Assembly: GCF_009766095.1 (NCBI RefSeq)
Contig: NZ_LMUD01000039.1
Coordinates: 222,563 to 286,562, forward strand
DNA length: 64,000 nucleotides
Direction: 5' to 3'
Source: Granulicella sp. S190
GTDB lineage: Bacteria; Acidobacteriota; Terriglobia; Terriglobales; Acidobacteriaceae
Part shown: positions 46,620 through 60,286 of the stretch, piece by piece
Layout: each line of letters opens with the position of its first letter
Numbering within the stretch: position 1 is the first letter of the stretch
The notes under the pieces: model-generated
Database searches by the model: none
What the model was told of the DNA's origin: nothing
Seen by the model: the letters and a program-made list of their open reading frames with translations, nothing else
Position numbers and translations under genes: made by a program

Positions 46620-47228
46620 ATGCTTCACACTTTTGTAGCTTTAGTTTCAGACAAGCCCGGTGTACTGACACGAGTCGCTTCGCTGTTTCGCAGACTCAAC
46701 ATCAACATCGTCTCGTTGACGGTGGGCGAGAGCGAACGGCCCGATGTCTCGCGGATGACCATCGTCTGCGAGGCCCCGGATCATGCGGCGCACCGCATTC
46801 GCGCTTCGCTGTACAAGCTTGAGATTACTGTCGACGTCGATGAGGTTGGGCGAAGCGAGGCTGTGATTCGCGAGCTCTGCCTGATCAAGGTGGCCGCTGG
46901 GCCGAAGACGCGCTCGCAGATCTTCGAGCTTGCAACTGTCTTCCGTTCGCGGGTGGTCGATCTTGCGCCGGAGTCGGTGATGCTAGAAATGACCGGCGCT
47001 GCCAGCAAGATCGAAGGTCTGATTCAAGTGCTTACCGAGAGCGGCTACACGATCCTTGAGGTCTCGCGCACGGGTCGTATGGCCATGCGCCGCGGCCACC
47101 ATACCAGCCGCGTACTGAAGGCGCTGGGCACGCCTCATCCCAACCACAGTGATGATACGTCGTTTCCTGAAAAGCCCGACGCGGACGAGATTCTACCGAA
47201 CGAGTTCACCGATGTTCATGAGGATTGA
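46620..47228 (+). CDS. ilvN: Acetolactate synthase small (regulatory) subunit
   Basis: The 202-residue protein starts at ATG 46620 after GAAAGG. The N-terminal ACT domain begins LHTFVALVSDKPGVLTRVAS and continues RRLNINIVSLTVGESERPD, which binds valine at the ACT dimer interface in known enzymes. A second ACT-like domain follows (LCLIKVAAGPKTRSQIFELA; SKIEGLIQVLTESGYTILEV). It is longer than E. coli IlvH (163) by a charged tail. It activates IlvB and confers valine feedback control, which matters here because LeuA lacks its own feedback domain. Confidence 0.93.
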   Translation: MLHTFVALVSDKPGVLTRVASLFRRLNINIVSLTVGESERPDVSRMTIVCEAPDHAAHRIRASLYKLEITVDVDEVGRSEAVIRELCLIKVAAGPKTRSQIFELATVFRSRVVDLAPESVMLEMTGAASKIEGLIQVLTESGYTILEVSRTGRMAMRRGHHTSRVLKALGTPHPNHSDDTSFPEKPDADEILPNEFTDVHED

Positions 47229-47237
47229 TATTCCGTT

Positions 47238-47375
47238 GTCATCCTGAGCGCAGCGAAGGATCCCCGCCTTTGCTCCGGTTGAACCAACGACTACACTCTC
47301 TGGATTGCAATCTCGTGTGGGAATTAGAGCAGGCAAGAACAAAATGCGGGGATCCTTCACTTCGTTCAGGATGAC
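47238..47375. repeat. REP-like palindromic element, 30-bp inverted arms
   Basis: The 30-bp arms at 47238-47267 and 47346-47375 match at 27 of 30 positions as an inverted repeat, with 78 bp between. The arm begins GTCATCCTGAGCG and contains CGAAGGATCCCCGC. This resembles the dispersed GTCATCCTGAGCG...GAAGGATC palindromes found in many bacterial genomes. It separates ilvN from the GIY-YIG gene. Confidence 0.8.
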
Positions 47376-47450
47376 GGCGTGGATGGCCGAGGGTGCCAAC
47401 TGGAGAATGTAGCTGACAGGACAGCTGATGCATGCAACTTAGGAGGTTTT

Positions 47451-48853
<1,403 letters not shown>

Positions 48854-49087
48854 AGCGGCACGTCTAACAGGTACATGATTTTTACAATCAAAACAGCGGG
48901 GGCGGCATCCAATCTGGTGTCGCCTCTTCTGTTTCCCTCTCAACCTGATCGTTTGACTTCGCTTCGCCCGTCCTGTTGCCTGAATTTTATGGGGAAGAGA
49001 AGCTGCAAAGCGGAACTCCTGTAACAATGGAGACGTAGATCTATTGAAACCGATTCAGACATAGCTAGCGGCAGAAGGAGCCCGAGA

Positions 49088-50587
49088 ATGGCCACCGCAG
49101 ATCTCTATGAAAGCCAGCTTCAGACACCTCCCGTTCCCCAGGTAGACCAGTTCGCTGGCCGCCCTGCTGTACCCACTCCGATCCCCGAGATCGTTGCCGG
49201 ACTGCGCACGATTACTCCGCTCGATGGCCTTACCGAAGAAGAGTACACATGGCTTGCGACCAACGGCACGGAGCGCGTGGGTGGAGATCGCTCCATCGTG
49301 TTCCAGGAGAACGAGCCCGCAATCAATATGAACTTCATCCTGCAGGGTGAGGTGCAGGTACGTCGTCGGCATTCGAATCAGGCGCTGTTTATCGGGCGGG
49401 CAGGCGCGATGACCGGCAAGCTGCCCTTCTCGCGCATGAAGAACTATGGCGGCGAAGGCTACTCCGTCGGCCCGGTGTGGGCGATCGATATTCCCGAGTC
49501 GCTGTTTCCCGAGATGCTGGCCGCGATTCCTTCCATGGCGCAGCGATGCGTCTCCGCGCTACTGGATCGCGTGCGCGAGGTGACCCGCATCGAGCAGCAG
49601 TCCGAGAAGCTGAACGCGCTGGGCAAGCTGGCTGCGAACCTTGCGCATGAGCTGAACAACCCCGCGTCTGCCGCCCAGCGCTCGGCTGCGAGCCTGTTCG
49701 GTGAGCTGCGCGAGTACGGCGAGCAGAAGTACAGCATGGGCAAGCTGTGCCTGCCGGACGAGACGACTGAAAAGTATCGCGACTGGATCAAGAATGCGCG
49801 TGCGCGCATGTCCGCATACTCGAACCTCCCGAAGGGCTCGCAGAATCCGCTGGCCAACGCGGATCGCGAGGAGATGCTGGTGCAGTGGCTGACCGCGCAT
49901 AACATTCCCAATCCGTGGACGATCGCCCCGGCACTCGCGGAGACGACGCTGGCATTTGACCTGCTCGATGAGCTGGCGACGATCGTAACTCCTGAGGTGC
50001 TGCCGATAGCCGTGGCCACGATCGCAAGCTCGCTGCGCGTGGAGCGGATGGCTGAGACGGTGGTCGACTCGACCGTGCGGATCTTCGATCTGATCAGCGC
50101 GATCAAGGACTACTCCTACATGGACCAGGCGCCGATCCAGGAGGTCGATCTGGCGCAGTCGCTGGAGAATACGCTGGTGATGTTCAACTCCCGACTGAGG
50201 AACGTCAAGGTCGAGCTGGAGTTCGACCCGGAGCTGGAGTCGGTGAGCGCATACGGCAGCGAACTGAACCAGGTTTGGACGGCGTTGATCGAAAATGCAC
50301 TGGACTCGATGAGCGATATGGGGACGCTGCGGCTGAGGACTCACAAGAGCGGCCAGATGGCGCTGGTAGAGGTGTGGGACTCCGGGCCGGGGATCGAGGC
50401 GGAAGACCGGTCGAGGATCTTCGAGCCGTTCTTTACCACCAAGGCCCCGGGACGAGGACTTGGATTGGGGTTGGATACGGTTCAACGCATCGTCAACAAG
50501 CACTCTGGGTTTGTGACGGTGGATTCGAAGCCCGGTGCCACCTGTTTTCAGGTGCGCCTGCCGCTCGACCGTCTGCAAGCCTACTAA
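49088..50587 (+). CDS. Cyclic-nucleotide-binding sensor histidine kinase
   Basis: The 499-residue protein starts at ATG 49088, seven bases after AGGAG. Residues 40-155 form a CRP-like cNMP-binding domain ([36 protein letters not shown]). HisKA carries His187 in [15 protein letters not shown], followed by an unusually long helical insertion of about 130 residues before HATPase_c ([48 protein letters not shown]). No membrane helix is present. A cytoplasmic kinase gated by a cyclic nucleotide or similar ligand is inferred. No response regulator is adjacent. The gene ends in a terminator hairpin. Confidence 0.9.
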   Translation: MATADLYESQLQTPPVPQVDQFAGRPAVPTPIPEIVAGLRTITPLDGLTEEEYTWLATNGTERVGGDRSIVFQENEPAINMNFILQGEVQVRRRHSNQALFIGRAGAMTGKLPFSRMKNYGGEGYSVGPVWAIDIPESLFPEMLAAIPSMAQRCVSALLDRVREVTRIEQQSEKLNALGKLAANLAHELNNPASAAQRSAASLFGELREYGEQKYSMGKLCLPDETTEKYRDWIKNARARMSAYSNLPKGSQNPLANADREEMLVQWLTAHNIPNPWTIAPALAETTLAFDLLDELATIVTPEVLPIAVATIASSLRVERMAETVVDSTVRIFDLISAIKDYSYMDQAPIQEVDLAQSLENTLVMFNSRLRNVKVELEFDPELESVSAYGSELNQVWTALIENALDSMSDMGTLRLRTHKSGQMALVEVWDSGPGIEAEDRSRIFEPFFTTKAPGRGLGLGLDTVQRIVNKHSGFVTVDSKPGATCFQVRLPLDRLQAY

Positions 50588-50628
50588 CATGCAGCGGGAG
50601 AGGTAGTTAACCCCTCCCGCTGCATGTT
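50586..50628. terminator. Bidirectional hairpin terminator, 15-bp stem
   Basis: AACATGCAGCGGGAG (50586-50600) pairs perfectly with CTCCCGCTGCATGTT (50614-50628), loop 13 bases. It starts inside the kinase stop codon and lies between convergent genes. The T-run is weak. Confidence 0.75.
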
Positions 50629-50638
50629 ATGCATGAGC

Positions 50639-50923
50639 TTATTTCGTGACTTCTACGCCACGCCAGAAGGCGATGTGGTGCTTCACGTTGCGGGCCGCCG
50701 GCTTGGGGTCGGGGTAGTACCAGGCTGCGTCGGGGTTATCTTGTCCGTCCACCACGATCGTGTAGTAGCGTGCCTGGCCCTTCCAGGGGCAACTGGAGGT
50801 CGTCGAACTGGGCTTCAAAAACTCTCGTTTTACTGATTCCTCGGGGAAGTAGATATTTCCCTCGACCGTCTCATAGGTTTCGCTTTCGGCCAATGTCTGA
50901 CCGTTCCAAACTGCCTTCGCCAT
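50639..50923 (-). CDS. DUF427 domain protein
   Basis: The 94-residue protein starts at ATG 50923 and has the single-domain DUF427 pattern: MAKAVWNGQTLAESETYETV, NIYFPEESVKREFLKPSS, SSCPWKGQARYYTI and WYYPDPKPAA. The fold is a small beta barrel; no activity is established for the family. It is cytoplasmic, transcribed on its own and converges with the kinase. Confidence 0.9.
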   Translation of the reverse strand: MAKAVWNGQTLAESETYETVEGNIYFPEESVKREFLKPSSTTSSCPWKGQARYYTIVVDGQDNPDAAWYYPDPKPAARNVKHHIAFWRGVEVTK

Positions 50924-51076
50924 AATCCGCTACCTGCATTCTTTTCAACGAGTTACGGAGATCTCCCACGTCGGGCATCTCCGTTGAAAAAATTCTGGAA
51001 CTTGTGGAGCCGTCCTGCATTTGTAACAGAAATGATGCAGGAAAGAAAAGCTTCGCCCTCGCGGCAGCCGCCTCGG

Positions 51077-51496
51077 CTAAGACTTCTGAGGGCTGAAGTT
51101 CTTTAGAAACACCTCGTACCCTGCCCTGGCGGTGGGGTACTTATCGATCAGGGCTGCGGTCTGCGCCATGAAGCGCTTACCGCTCTGCTTCTCCGTCTCG
51201 ACGTGGAAATGATGGAACTTGGCGTAGAGCAGAATCCCCTCCTGGGCGGAGTCGAGGAAGAGATCCGCGTCCAGCCCACCACGCAGAACCAGCGATGCTG
51301 CCATCTCCCAATAGCTGAGAGTCTGCCGCCAGGAGGAGTTGTGCTCGGCCTTGACGTCGCGTGAGACGACGCGAAGCTCCTCCACCGTCTTGGGATTGAA
51401 GTCGAAGACGAGAAACCGCCGCGCCTTGCGGAGCGTCTCCTCCCGGCGAATCTCGTACAGCTTCAGGATCAGCTCCGCATCCGCTGCAGTTGCCAT
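51077..51496 (-). CDS. Conserved protein of unknown function, helical
   Basis: The 139-residue protein starts at ATG 51496. It is predicted to be mostly alpha-helical with no signal peptide: DAELILKLYEIRREETLRKA, SWRQTLSYWEMAASLVLRGG and EGILLYAKFHHFHVETEKQ. I do not recognise a family. It ends before a 150-bp gap and starts 20 bp after the topA stop on the same strand, so it is likely the last gene of the dprA-topA transcript. Confidence 0.75.
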   Translation of the reverse strand: MATAADAELILKLYEIRREETLRKARRFLVFDFNPKTVEELRVVSRDVKAEHNSSWRQTLSYWEMAASLVLRGGLDADLFLDSAQEGILLYAKFHHFHVETEKQSGKRFMAQTAALIDKYPTARAGYEVFLKNFSPQKS

Positions 51497-51516
51497 CTCG
51501 TCCTCTTGCCTTATGG

Positions 51517-54417
<2,901 letters not shown>

Positions 54418-54687
54418 TTGTTCCCTTCATCCACCAGAACGTACTGCCGAGGCAAAACGTTCCACACTTCCTTATTCCATTGCGAACCTAACACGAGTTC
54501 TGCAAACGCGTCATCCTCTCTTGATTCCTCAACTGACGAAACCGAACTGAGAAGGTCATAGCACAACAAAACAAATCGACAAGAAAATCCACGTTGTGGA
54601 TAACTCGCCAAGTCAAACGAAACCATGAGCTTACGCCGATCTTTGCGGCTGCCGCTCCGTTGTTGGAATCAACTCCGCCACTCACGA

Positions 54688-55872
54688 TCAGAAAGTCCGC
54701 ACATAATTTTTTCCGGGCAGTTGCCGTACGCGGCCTGCGAGCTCCAGTTCGAAGAGCGCCGTAAAGATCTCGGCGGACCCCAACGTCGACTCCAACTGTT
54801 CGATCAACTCGTCCAGCTGAGTGGACTCATCGTGCCGCAGACGCTCGAAGACAATCCGTTCGTGCTCCGGAAGCGGCGTATCGTTAAATAGAGATGCGGC
54901 CCCAGCCGGTTTCGATTCAGAGCCCCCACCGGCGGCATCCCTCTCGTCCTCCAGCTGCAGCCTGATCTCAGAGGGCAGATCCTCCCAGATGTCCTCCCAC
55001 GTAGCGGTCAGCTTAGCCCCCTGTTTTATCAACGTGTTAGGTCCCCAGGCGTTCTTATTCGTCACATTCCCGGGAACCGCGTAAACATCGCGATTCTGCT
55101 CCATCGCGCAGCGTGCCGTAATTCTGGTTCCGCTGTACTCTGCGGCTTCGATCACCAGCACGCCCACGCTCATTCCGCTAAGAATACGGTTGCGGATGGG
55201 GAAGTTCTGCGGCGCGGGGAAGGTGCCCAGCGGATACTCACTCACGATCGTTCCGCCGGTCGCGACGATCTGCTCGGCGAGCTTCTTGTTCTCCTTGGGA
55301 TAGATGACGTCGATGCCTGTGCCCCAGACCGCGACGGTTTTGCCGCCGGCCTCCATCGCGCCCTTGTGCGCCGCAGTGTCGACTCCGCGAGCCATGCCGC
55401 TGAGGATCACAATGCGCCGATTGGCCAGATCGCGTGAGAGCAGCTCCGCCATTCCCGCTCCGTAGGGCGACGGCTGCCGCGTTCCCACGACTGCAATTCC
55501 CGGACGCGCCAGCAGAGACGCATCGCCGCGAATCCAGAGAACCGCAGGAGGATCGTAGATCTCGCGCAGCCGCTCGGGATAGGCTTCGTCTTCGGGCGTC
55601 AGGATACTGCCGCCAGCTTCGCCGACGCGCTTGATCTCGTCCTCCGCCGCAGCCTTCGCCTTGCCCTCGAAGACGAACTGCGCCGACTGCGCCGGCATCC
55701 CTGCGCCCTCTAACTCGGTGAGCGAAGCATCGAGCACACGCTCCGCTGCGCCCAGCCTGTTCATCGCCTTCCAGATTCGTGTGGGTCCCATTCCGGGCGT
55801 CAGGGTCAACGCCATCCATGCTAACCGCGCGGTCTCCCGCGTGGCTGCTTCATCCCGCTGCGCCAAAGCCAT
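54688..55872 (-). CDS. dprA: DNA processing protein DprA
   Basis: The 394-residue protein starts at ATG 55872. An N-terminal helical region (WMALTLTPGMGPTRIWKAMN) leads into the Rossmann-like DprA domain with IAVVGTRQPSPYGAGMAELL, ILSGMARGVDTAAHKGAM, FPIRNRILSGMSVGVLVIEA and GTRITARCAMEQNRDVYAVP. A C-terminal winged-helix domain (LDELIEQLESTLGSAEIFTA) completes it. DprA loads RecA on incoming single-stranded DNA during transformation. The dprA-topA neighbourhood is common in bacteria. The 270 bp between the two hold no evident gene. Confidence 0.95.
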   Translation of the reverse strand: MALAQRDEAATRETARLAWMALTLTPGMGPTRIWKAMNRLGAAERVLDASLTELEGAGMPAQSAQFVFEGKAKAAAEDEIKRVGEAGGSILTPEDEAYPERLREIYDPPAVLWIRGDASLLARPGIAVVGTRQPSPYGAGMAELLSRDLANRRIVILSGMARGVDTAAHKGAMEAGGKTVAVWGTGIDVIYPKENKKLAEQIVATGGTIVSEYPLGTFPAPQNFPIRNRILSGMSVGVLVIEAAEYSGTRITARCAMEQNRDVYAVPGNVTNKNAWGPNTLIKQGAKLTATWEDIWEDLPSEIRLQLEDERDAAGGGSESKPAGAASLFNDTPLPEHERIVFERLRHDESTQLDELIEQLESTLGSAEIFTALFELELAGRVRQLPGKNYVRTF

Positions 55873-55989
55873 TCATCGTCCTCTTCATCGGTACGCTTCG
55901 TCGTCTGTGTCTGCAATCTGAACCCTGCTGTTGGCATAGGCTCAACGTCACTGTATCGCATCTCACTGGGCTGGGGTTAGCCGCGAAGG

Positions 55990-56751
55990 TCAGGACGCGA
56001 AGGACTTCGCCAGAACAAAAGACGCGCCGCTCATCGCAAGGCATACAAGCAGACTGGTGACCTCATCGCCGTTGCGTGGAGAAGCCGCAACGCGCGGCGC
56101 ATGCAGACAGAGAACCCACAACAGAAACATCGTGCCAAGTAACTCCGATGCAGTACGCGCTACTTTCTTCGTCGCGATGGCCAAAGCTGCAGCGAGAAAC
56201 GCCACGCCAACGAAGTATGTCAGGAAGAGATGCGCCGGAATCCACGCAGGGATCAGCGTGGCGACGAATCGCGCATACAGGAAGTGTTGAACCGCGAAGA
56301 CAACCAACGCGATCGCAAACACGATGCGTCCGAAAGACGCCAACAGCGTGGTGACCTCGTTCGACGGCTCCATTCTGAAGCCATCAGGCAGCGCGGTACT
56401 CGCAAGTACAAAGGCGCCGCCCATCAGCGCAAGAAGCTCGAAGCTGCTGGTCCAGGGGCCGGGGTTGTGAAGCTGCGCGATCAGCCCGGGGAGATGGAAG
56501 AAGAGAACATCGAGGAGCAGAGCCACCCCAAGCAGTGTTGCCGATAGTCGCGCCAGTCTTCCAGTCACGAGACAGACTCCGACGGCGATCAACGCTGCGC
56601 CCGCCAGCACGGCTCCAACATGCGACGCGGGAATCCACGGCGGACCAGGGGCAGGACCCTTCAACCCGCCGATGTAGAGAAAGTACTCCACGCCGAAACA
56701 CCCCATCGCGATGGCGAAGAGATAGCGGCCAGTTCGCAGCAATCCGTCCAT
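55990..56751 (-). CDS. DoxX-like membrane protein with internal duplication
   Basis: The 253-residue protein has about eight hydrophobic segments in two similar halves. GRYLFAIAMGCFGVEYFLYI in the first half matches GRIVFAIALVVFAVQHFLYA in the second, both followed by PxWIPA and a helix pair ending in FFHLPG or CLHAPR. Each half has the size and pattern of a DoxX-like four-helix unit. Function is unknown. It is a single gene on the minus strand, next to dprA with about 120 bp between. Confidence 0.82.
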   Translation of the reverse strand: MDGLLRTGRYLFAIAMGCFGVEYFLYIGGLKGPAPGPPWIPASHVGAVLAGAALIAVGVCLVTGRLARLSATLLGVALLLDVLFFHLPGLIAQLHNPGPWTSSFELLALMGGAFVLASTALPDGFRMEPSNEVTTLLASFGRIVFAIALVVFAVQHFLYARFVATLIPAWIPAHLFLTYFVGVAFLAAALAIATKKVARTASELLGTMFLLWVLCLHAPRVAASPRNGDEVTSLLVCLAMSGASFVLAKSFAS

Positions 56752-56809
56752 TGTCTACACTCCCTTCGGTGTGACCTTCCGCATACGGCAGCATCGTACT
56801 ACCAGGCGA

Positions 56810-57004
56810 CTACTTCGCGGCTTCGTCGCATCGCTTGCACTCCATCACACTGCCAATCCGCGCCTCTCTTCCCTCTTCGGAGAGCACCCACTCTCGCAGC
56901 ATCCAGGGAGGATCGTGCCGCACGTGCTGTCCATGTCCGCAGTCCAGCCGCGCCGCCCAGTCGTAATTTTCATCCTGATAAAAAGCGACCACTCGCCTCT
57001 GCAT
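56810..57004 (-). CDS. DUF3565 domain protein
   Basis: The 64-residue protein starts at ATG 57004, with GAGGG eight bases upstream. The open frame continues upstream into mqnA antisense, but the domain begins here: QRRVVAFYQDENYDWAARLD, CGHGQHVRHDPPW and WVLSEEGR, ending ECKRCDEAAK. The Cys22, His24, His27, His30 cluster and the Cys55-x2-Cys58 pair could bind a metal (inference). DUF3565 proteins are short and uncharacterised. It is divergent from mqnA with about 55 bp between the starts. Confidence 0.85.
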   Translation of the reverse strand: MQRRVVAFYQDENYDWAARLDCGHGQHVRHDPPWMLREWVLSEEGREARIGSVMECKRCDEAAK

Positions 57005-57058
57005 CGCACGTTCCCTCGCAACATCTAATAAACTAGTCCTTTGAGCAACTCTTCTTCC

Positions 57059-57901
57059 ATGCTGCGTGTCGCCGCCATCGACTTTCTCAACCCCGCTCCA
57101 TTGATGTGGGACTTCGAACACGCACCTCTCGCCGCAGAGTTGGCGGAGCGCTACGTGCTGCACTACACGCAACCCTCGCAGTGTGCCGCCGAGCTTCTCG
57201 CAGGCCGCGCGGACCTGGGCCTGATCCCTATCGCCGCACTGACGCCGGAGCTGGCGATCGTCCCCGGCTGCACCATCGCTTCGCTTGACGAGGTGCGCTC
57301 GATTCAGCTCATCCTCAAAGCTCCTCATACGCTCAGCACCGTGCGAACCGTCGCCGCGGACACCGCCTCGCGCAGCTCGCTCGCCTACGCCGAAATCCTC
57401 TTCCGCAAGTTCGCCAACAACTCCCCGGCATTCCATCCCGCGTCAGCGGACCCTGTCGTCATGCTGCGTCAGGCAGATGCCGCCATCCTGATCGGCGATC
57501 CGGCTCTGCTGGCCCTCGAACGACGCGAGCAGATTGAGGCTGAGGTAGGACCATGCCAGTGGCTCGATCTCGCCCGCGAGTGGCGCACCCGCACCAACCT
57601 GCCCTGGGTCGCCGCAGTATGGGCGGTACGGCCCGAGGCGCTCAGCGCAAAGGGGATGACGGCCGCTCAACTGATCGAAGATCTCGAGGCCTCGCGCAAT
57701 CACGGTCTCCTGCACATCGAAGATCTGGTGGAGCAATGGACGCCACGCATCGCCCTGCGCCCCGCCGTCATTCGCCACTACCTCTCGCATAACATCCACT
57801 ACGTCCTGAATACTGACTGCACCGAGGCGATCAAGCTCTTTCGCCGCTACGCAGCAGAGTCGAACATCCTGCCGCCTCTGCCCGAGCTCCGCTTCCTCTA
57901 G
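57059..57901 (+). CDS. mqnA: Chorismate dehydratase, futalosine menaquinone pathway
   Basis: The 280-residue protein is taken from ATG 57059 (LRVAAIDFLNPAPLMWDFEH); TTG 57041 would add six residues. It has the periplasmic-binding-protein-like fold of MqnA with QCAAELLAGRADLGLIPIAA, ADAAILIGDPALL and LPWVAAVWAVRP. It converts chorismate to 3-enolpyruvyl-benzoate, the first step of the futalosine route to menaquinone. No other mqn gene is visible in the window. The dedA-like gene follows 78 bp later on the same strand. Confidence 0.92.
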   Translation: MLRVAAIDFLNPAPLMWDFEHAPLAAELAERYVLHYTQPSQCAAELLAGRADLGLIPIAALTPELAIVPGCTIASLDEVRSIQLILKAPHTLSTVRTVAADTASRSSLAYAEILFRKFANNSPAFHPASADPVVMLRQADAAILIGDPALLALERREQIEAEVGPCQWLDLAREWRTRTNLPWVAAVWAVRPEALSAKGMTAAQLIEDLEASRNHGLLHIEDLVEQWTPRIALRPAVIRHYLSHNIHYVLNTDCTEAIKLFRRYAAESNILPPLPELRFL

Positions 57902-57979
57902 CTCCTCTGCTATACTCGCGGCTCTACCAATCTTCAATATCTCCGCGACTTCTGCCCGGCGGAGCGCGTCTTAACTTCT

Positions 57980-58705
57980 ATGAGCCTGCGGACAGCTGCC
58001 ATCCTCATCGCGAAGAATCTCGCAGCAGCCGTTCCCAAGGCTGCTGCCTCGCATCGCGCCCGTAGCCCGTTCCTGCATCTGCTCTTCAGCTTCGGACTCT
58101 TTGGCGTCTTCCTGGTCTCCATCGTCGACAGCTCTTTTATCCCGCTGCCTCTGCCCGGCGTCACCGACATCATGATCATCATCCTCGCGGCGCAGCATCA
58201 GAGCTGGTTCCTGCTCATCCTGCTCGCAACCGCGGGCTCCGCTCTTGGCGGATGGTTCAGCTATCAGGTAGGACAGTCCGGCGGCATGGCGTTCATCGAA
58301 AAACGCATTCCCGCCCGCATCTTCAAACGCGTCTGCGACTGGATGGAGAATCACGCGATCCTCTCCGTCGCCCTGCCCGCAATCCTGCCGCCGCCGATGC
58401 CGCTCAGTCCGTTTGTCCTCGCAGCGGGCGCGCTGAAGATGTCGCGCAAGAAGTTCCTCACGACCTTCATCCTTAGCCGTTGCCTGCGTCACACCATCGC
58501 GGCATGGCTCGGCATTCACTACGGCCGCCACATCGTGCATCTCTGGAACAACCTCTCGCAGAAGTATGCGACGCCGGTCCTCATCGTTCTGTGGACCCTC
58601 ATCCTGGGCAGCTGCGCCTTCGCCTTCTGGCAGCTCTACAAGACCTCTCGTGCCGTTAGCAGCCAGCCCGGAAAGCTCGTGGGCCGTCCGACTCCCACAA
58701 CCTGA
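57980..58705 (+). CDS. DedA/VTT-domain membrane protein (YqaA-like)
   Basis: The 241-residue protein starts at ATG 57980. It has SFGLFGVFLVSIVDSSFIPL, GVTDIMIIILAAQHQSW, LLATAGSALGGWFSYQVGQS, and ALPAILPPPMPLSPFVLAAG, the re-entrant loop region of the VTT (SNARE-associated/DedA) family. Family members act as lipid scramblases or undecaprenyl-phosphate carriers in the inner membrane. The exact substrate of this subgroup is not known. A bidirectional terminator follows at 58763. Confidence 0.88.
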   Translation: MSLRTAAILIAKNLAAAVPKAAASHRARSPFLHLLFSFGLFGVFLVSIVDSSFIPLPLPGVTDIMIIILAAQHQSWFLLILLATAGSALGGWFSYQVGQSGGMAFIEKRIPARIFKRVCDWMENHAILSVALPAILPPPMPLSPFVLAAGALKMSRKKFLTTFILSRCLRHTIAAWLGIHYGRHIVHLWNNLSQKYATPVLIVLWTLILGSCAFAFWQLYKTSRAVSSQPGKLVGRPTPTT

Positions 58706-58762
58706 CCACACCCCCGCATTCACCCGCGAGGAGAACTTCGCCTGCTGGGATTAAAAGCAAAA

Positions 58763-58792
58763 CGGGTGAAGGTCTTCCCTTCACCCGCCTTT
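58763..58792. terminator. Bidirectional terminator between dedA-like gene and fabH
   Basis: CGGGTGAAGG (58763-58772) and CCTTCACCCG (58778-58787) form a perfect 10-bp stem with a five-base loop; TTT follows on the plus strand and AAAA precedes it, serving the convergent fabH. Confidence 0.85.
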
Positions 58793-58811
58793 ATTCATCG
58801 CTAAATCAGGT

Positions 58812-59804
58812 TTAGAACTCCCACCGCAGCAGGGTGGCGCCCACCGTAAAACCAGCACCAACGCTGGCCAGCAGAACGAGATCGCCCTTCTTCAACCGCT
58901 TCTCCTCGAGCGCGGTCTGCATCGCCATTGGAATCGTCGCCGCTGTCGTGTTGCCATAGCGATCGATGTTGATGATCACCGACTCCTCCGGCATCCCCAG
59001 CCGCTCCGCCGTTGAAAGAATGATGCGCTTGTTCGCCTGGTGCGGGATGAAGCAACCAAGGTCCTTCCCCTCTACCCCATTGCGCGAGAGCACGATCTCC
59101 GCGGCCTCAGCCATCTTGCGCACCGCAAACTTGTAGACCGCCTGCCCATCCTGGTGAACATAGTGCATCTTCGCCGCAACCGTCTCCGCAGTCGGCGGAT
59201 GCAGGCTACCGCCACCGGGCATATTCAGCGCCGAAGCGCCCGATCCATCCACCTCGTGCCAGTAGTCCACCAGCCCGATCTCTCCCTCTTCGCAAGGCTC
59301 GAGCAGCACCGCACCGGCGCCATCGCCGAAGATCACACACGTGGCGCGATCGGTGTAGTCGATGATCGAGCTCATCACATCCGCTCCGATCACCAGCACC
59401 TTCTTGTGCATCCCGCTCTCCACCAGCTTCGCACCCACCTGCAGCGCATAAGGAAATCCCGAGCAGGCCGCCGACAGATCGAATCCCCACGCGCCCTTCG
59501 CGCCCAGCTTGTCCTGCACCAGGCACGCCGTCGCTGGAAAAAACATATCCGGCGTCACCGTCGCGACGATGATCACCTCTAACTCGCTCGCGTCGATCCC
59601 GCGATTCGCAAGACACTTCTTCGCTGCCTCGACCGCCAGATCGCTGGTCGCGACCCCCGCTTCCACAATGTGCCGCTCGCGAATTCCGGTCCGTTCCGTA
59701 ATCCACTGATCGTTGGTGGCGACCATCTTCTCCAGGTCCGCATTGGTCAACAACTTGGGTGGAACGTACGCTCCCACCGAACTGATCTTCGCGCGCACCC
59801 GCAT
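58812..59804 (-). CDS. fabH: Beta-ketoacyl-ACP synthase III
   Basis: The 330-residue protein is taken from ATG 59804 by the usual family start; TTG 59828 has a fair AGGTGAG site and would add eight residues. The catalytic triad is visible as Cys114 in [13 protein letters not shown], His255 in [10 protein letters not shown] and Asn285 in [10 protein letters not shown], close in spacing to E. coli FabH (112/244/274). It condenses acetyl-CoA or a branched acyl-CoA with malonyl-ACP to start fatty-acid synthesis. No other fab gene is adjacent. Confidence 0.94.
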   Translation of the reverse strand: MRVRAKISSVGAYVPPKLLTNADLEKMVATNDQWITERTGIRERHIVEAGVATSDLAVEAAKKCLANRGIDASELEVIIVATVTPDMFFPATACLVQDKLGAKGAWGFDLSAACSGFPYALQVGAKLVESGMHKKVLVIGADVMSSIIDYTDRATCVIFGDGAGAVLLEPCEEGEIGLVDYWHEVDGSGASALNMPGGGSLHPPTAETVAAKMHYVHQDGQAVYKFAVRKMAEAAEIVLSRNGVEGKDLGCFIPHQANKRIILSTAERLGMPEESVIINIDRYGNTTAATIPMAMQTALEEKRLKKGDLVLLASVGAGFTVGATLLRWEF

Positions 59805-60036
59805 CTGCGGTCTCAACGTCAAACTCAAACTCTCACCTCATTGCCTCTTACAGCAGTAACTATAGAACTCATCTCTTTCCAATGAACCGTCGTTCACCGT
59901 CGGAGACCATTCTCTCCGAGAAGCGTACTCGTGTCACTCTTCCATTGACGAGGTGGAAGCCGAAAAAGACACATCCGCGCCTCGGGAGGCAGGCTGGGCC
60001 TGTCATATCCTGAGTGGAAAAAAGTGTAGAGGGATA

Positions 60037-60135
60037 GTGCACCGGGCGACCTACTGCGCCCGTAATGACCCGTTACCGTTGCTTCCTTCCGGACCTGGCG
60101 GGGTTGGCGGGATTACGTCGCGTAGGACCCGGCAC
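60037..60135 (-). ncRNA. ffs: Small (4.5S-type) signal recognition particle RNA
   Basis: On the minus strand the invariant apical sequence CCAGGTCCGGAAGGAAGCA is present, with the GGAA tetraloop and the flanking symmetric loop that bind Ffh. The 5' end GTGCCGGGTCCTAC pairs with the 3' GTAGG and CCCGGTGCAC, giving a closed hairpin of about 99 nt. Ends are set by the terminal pairing. It guides ribosomes making membrane proteins to the translocon. It lies between fabH and the GH1 gene. Confidence 0.93.
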
Positions 60136-60286
60136 GAAAACCAGTTTACCACTTCAACTCGTACTGCGCTCATGCCGCACACGCTCGATGGAGGAAAGGA
60201 AGGAGCGAAATCTCACTTGACCTTTCGACCGTTGCCACTCTCAATCAAAGTAGTTACACTTCCTGTTGTCTTACGAGAGGAATCCT

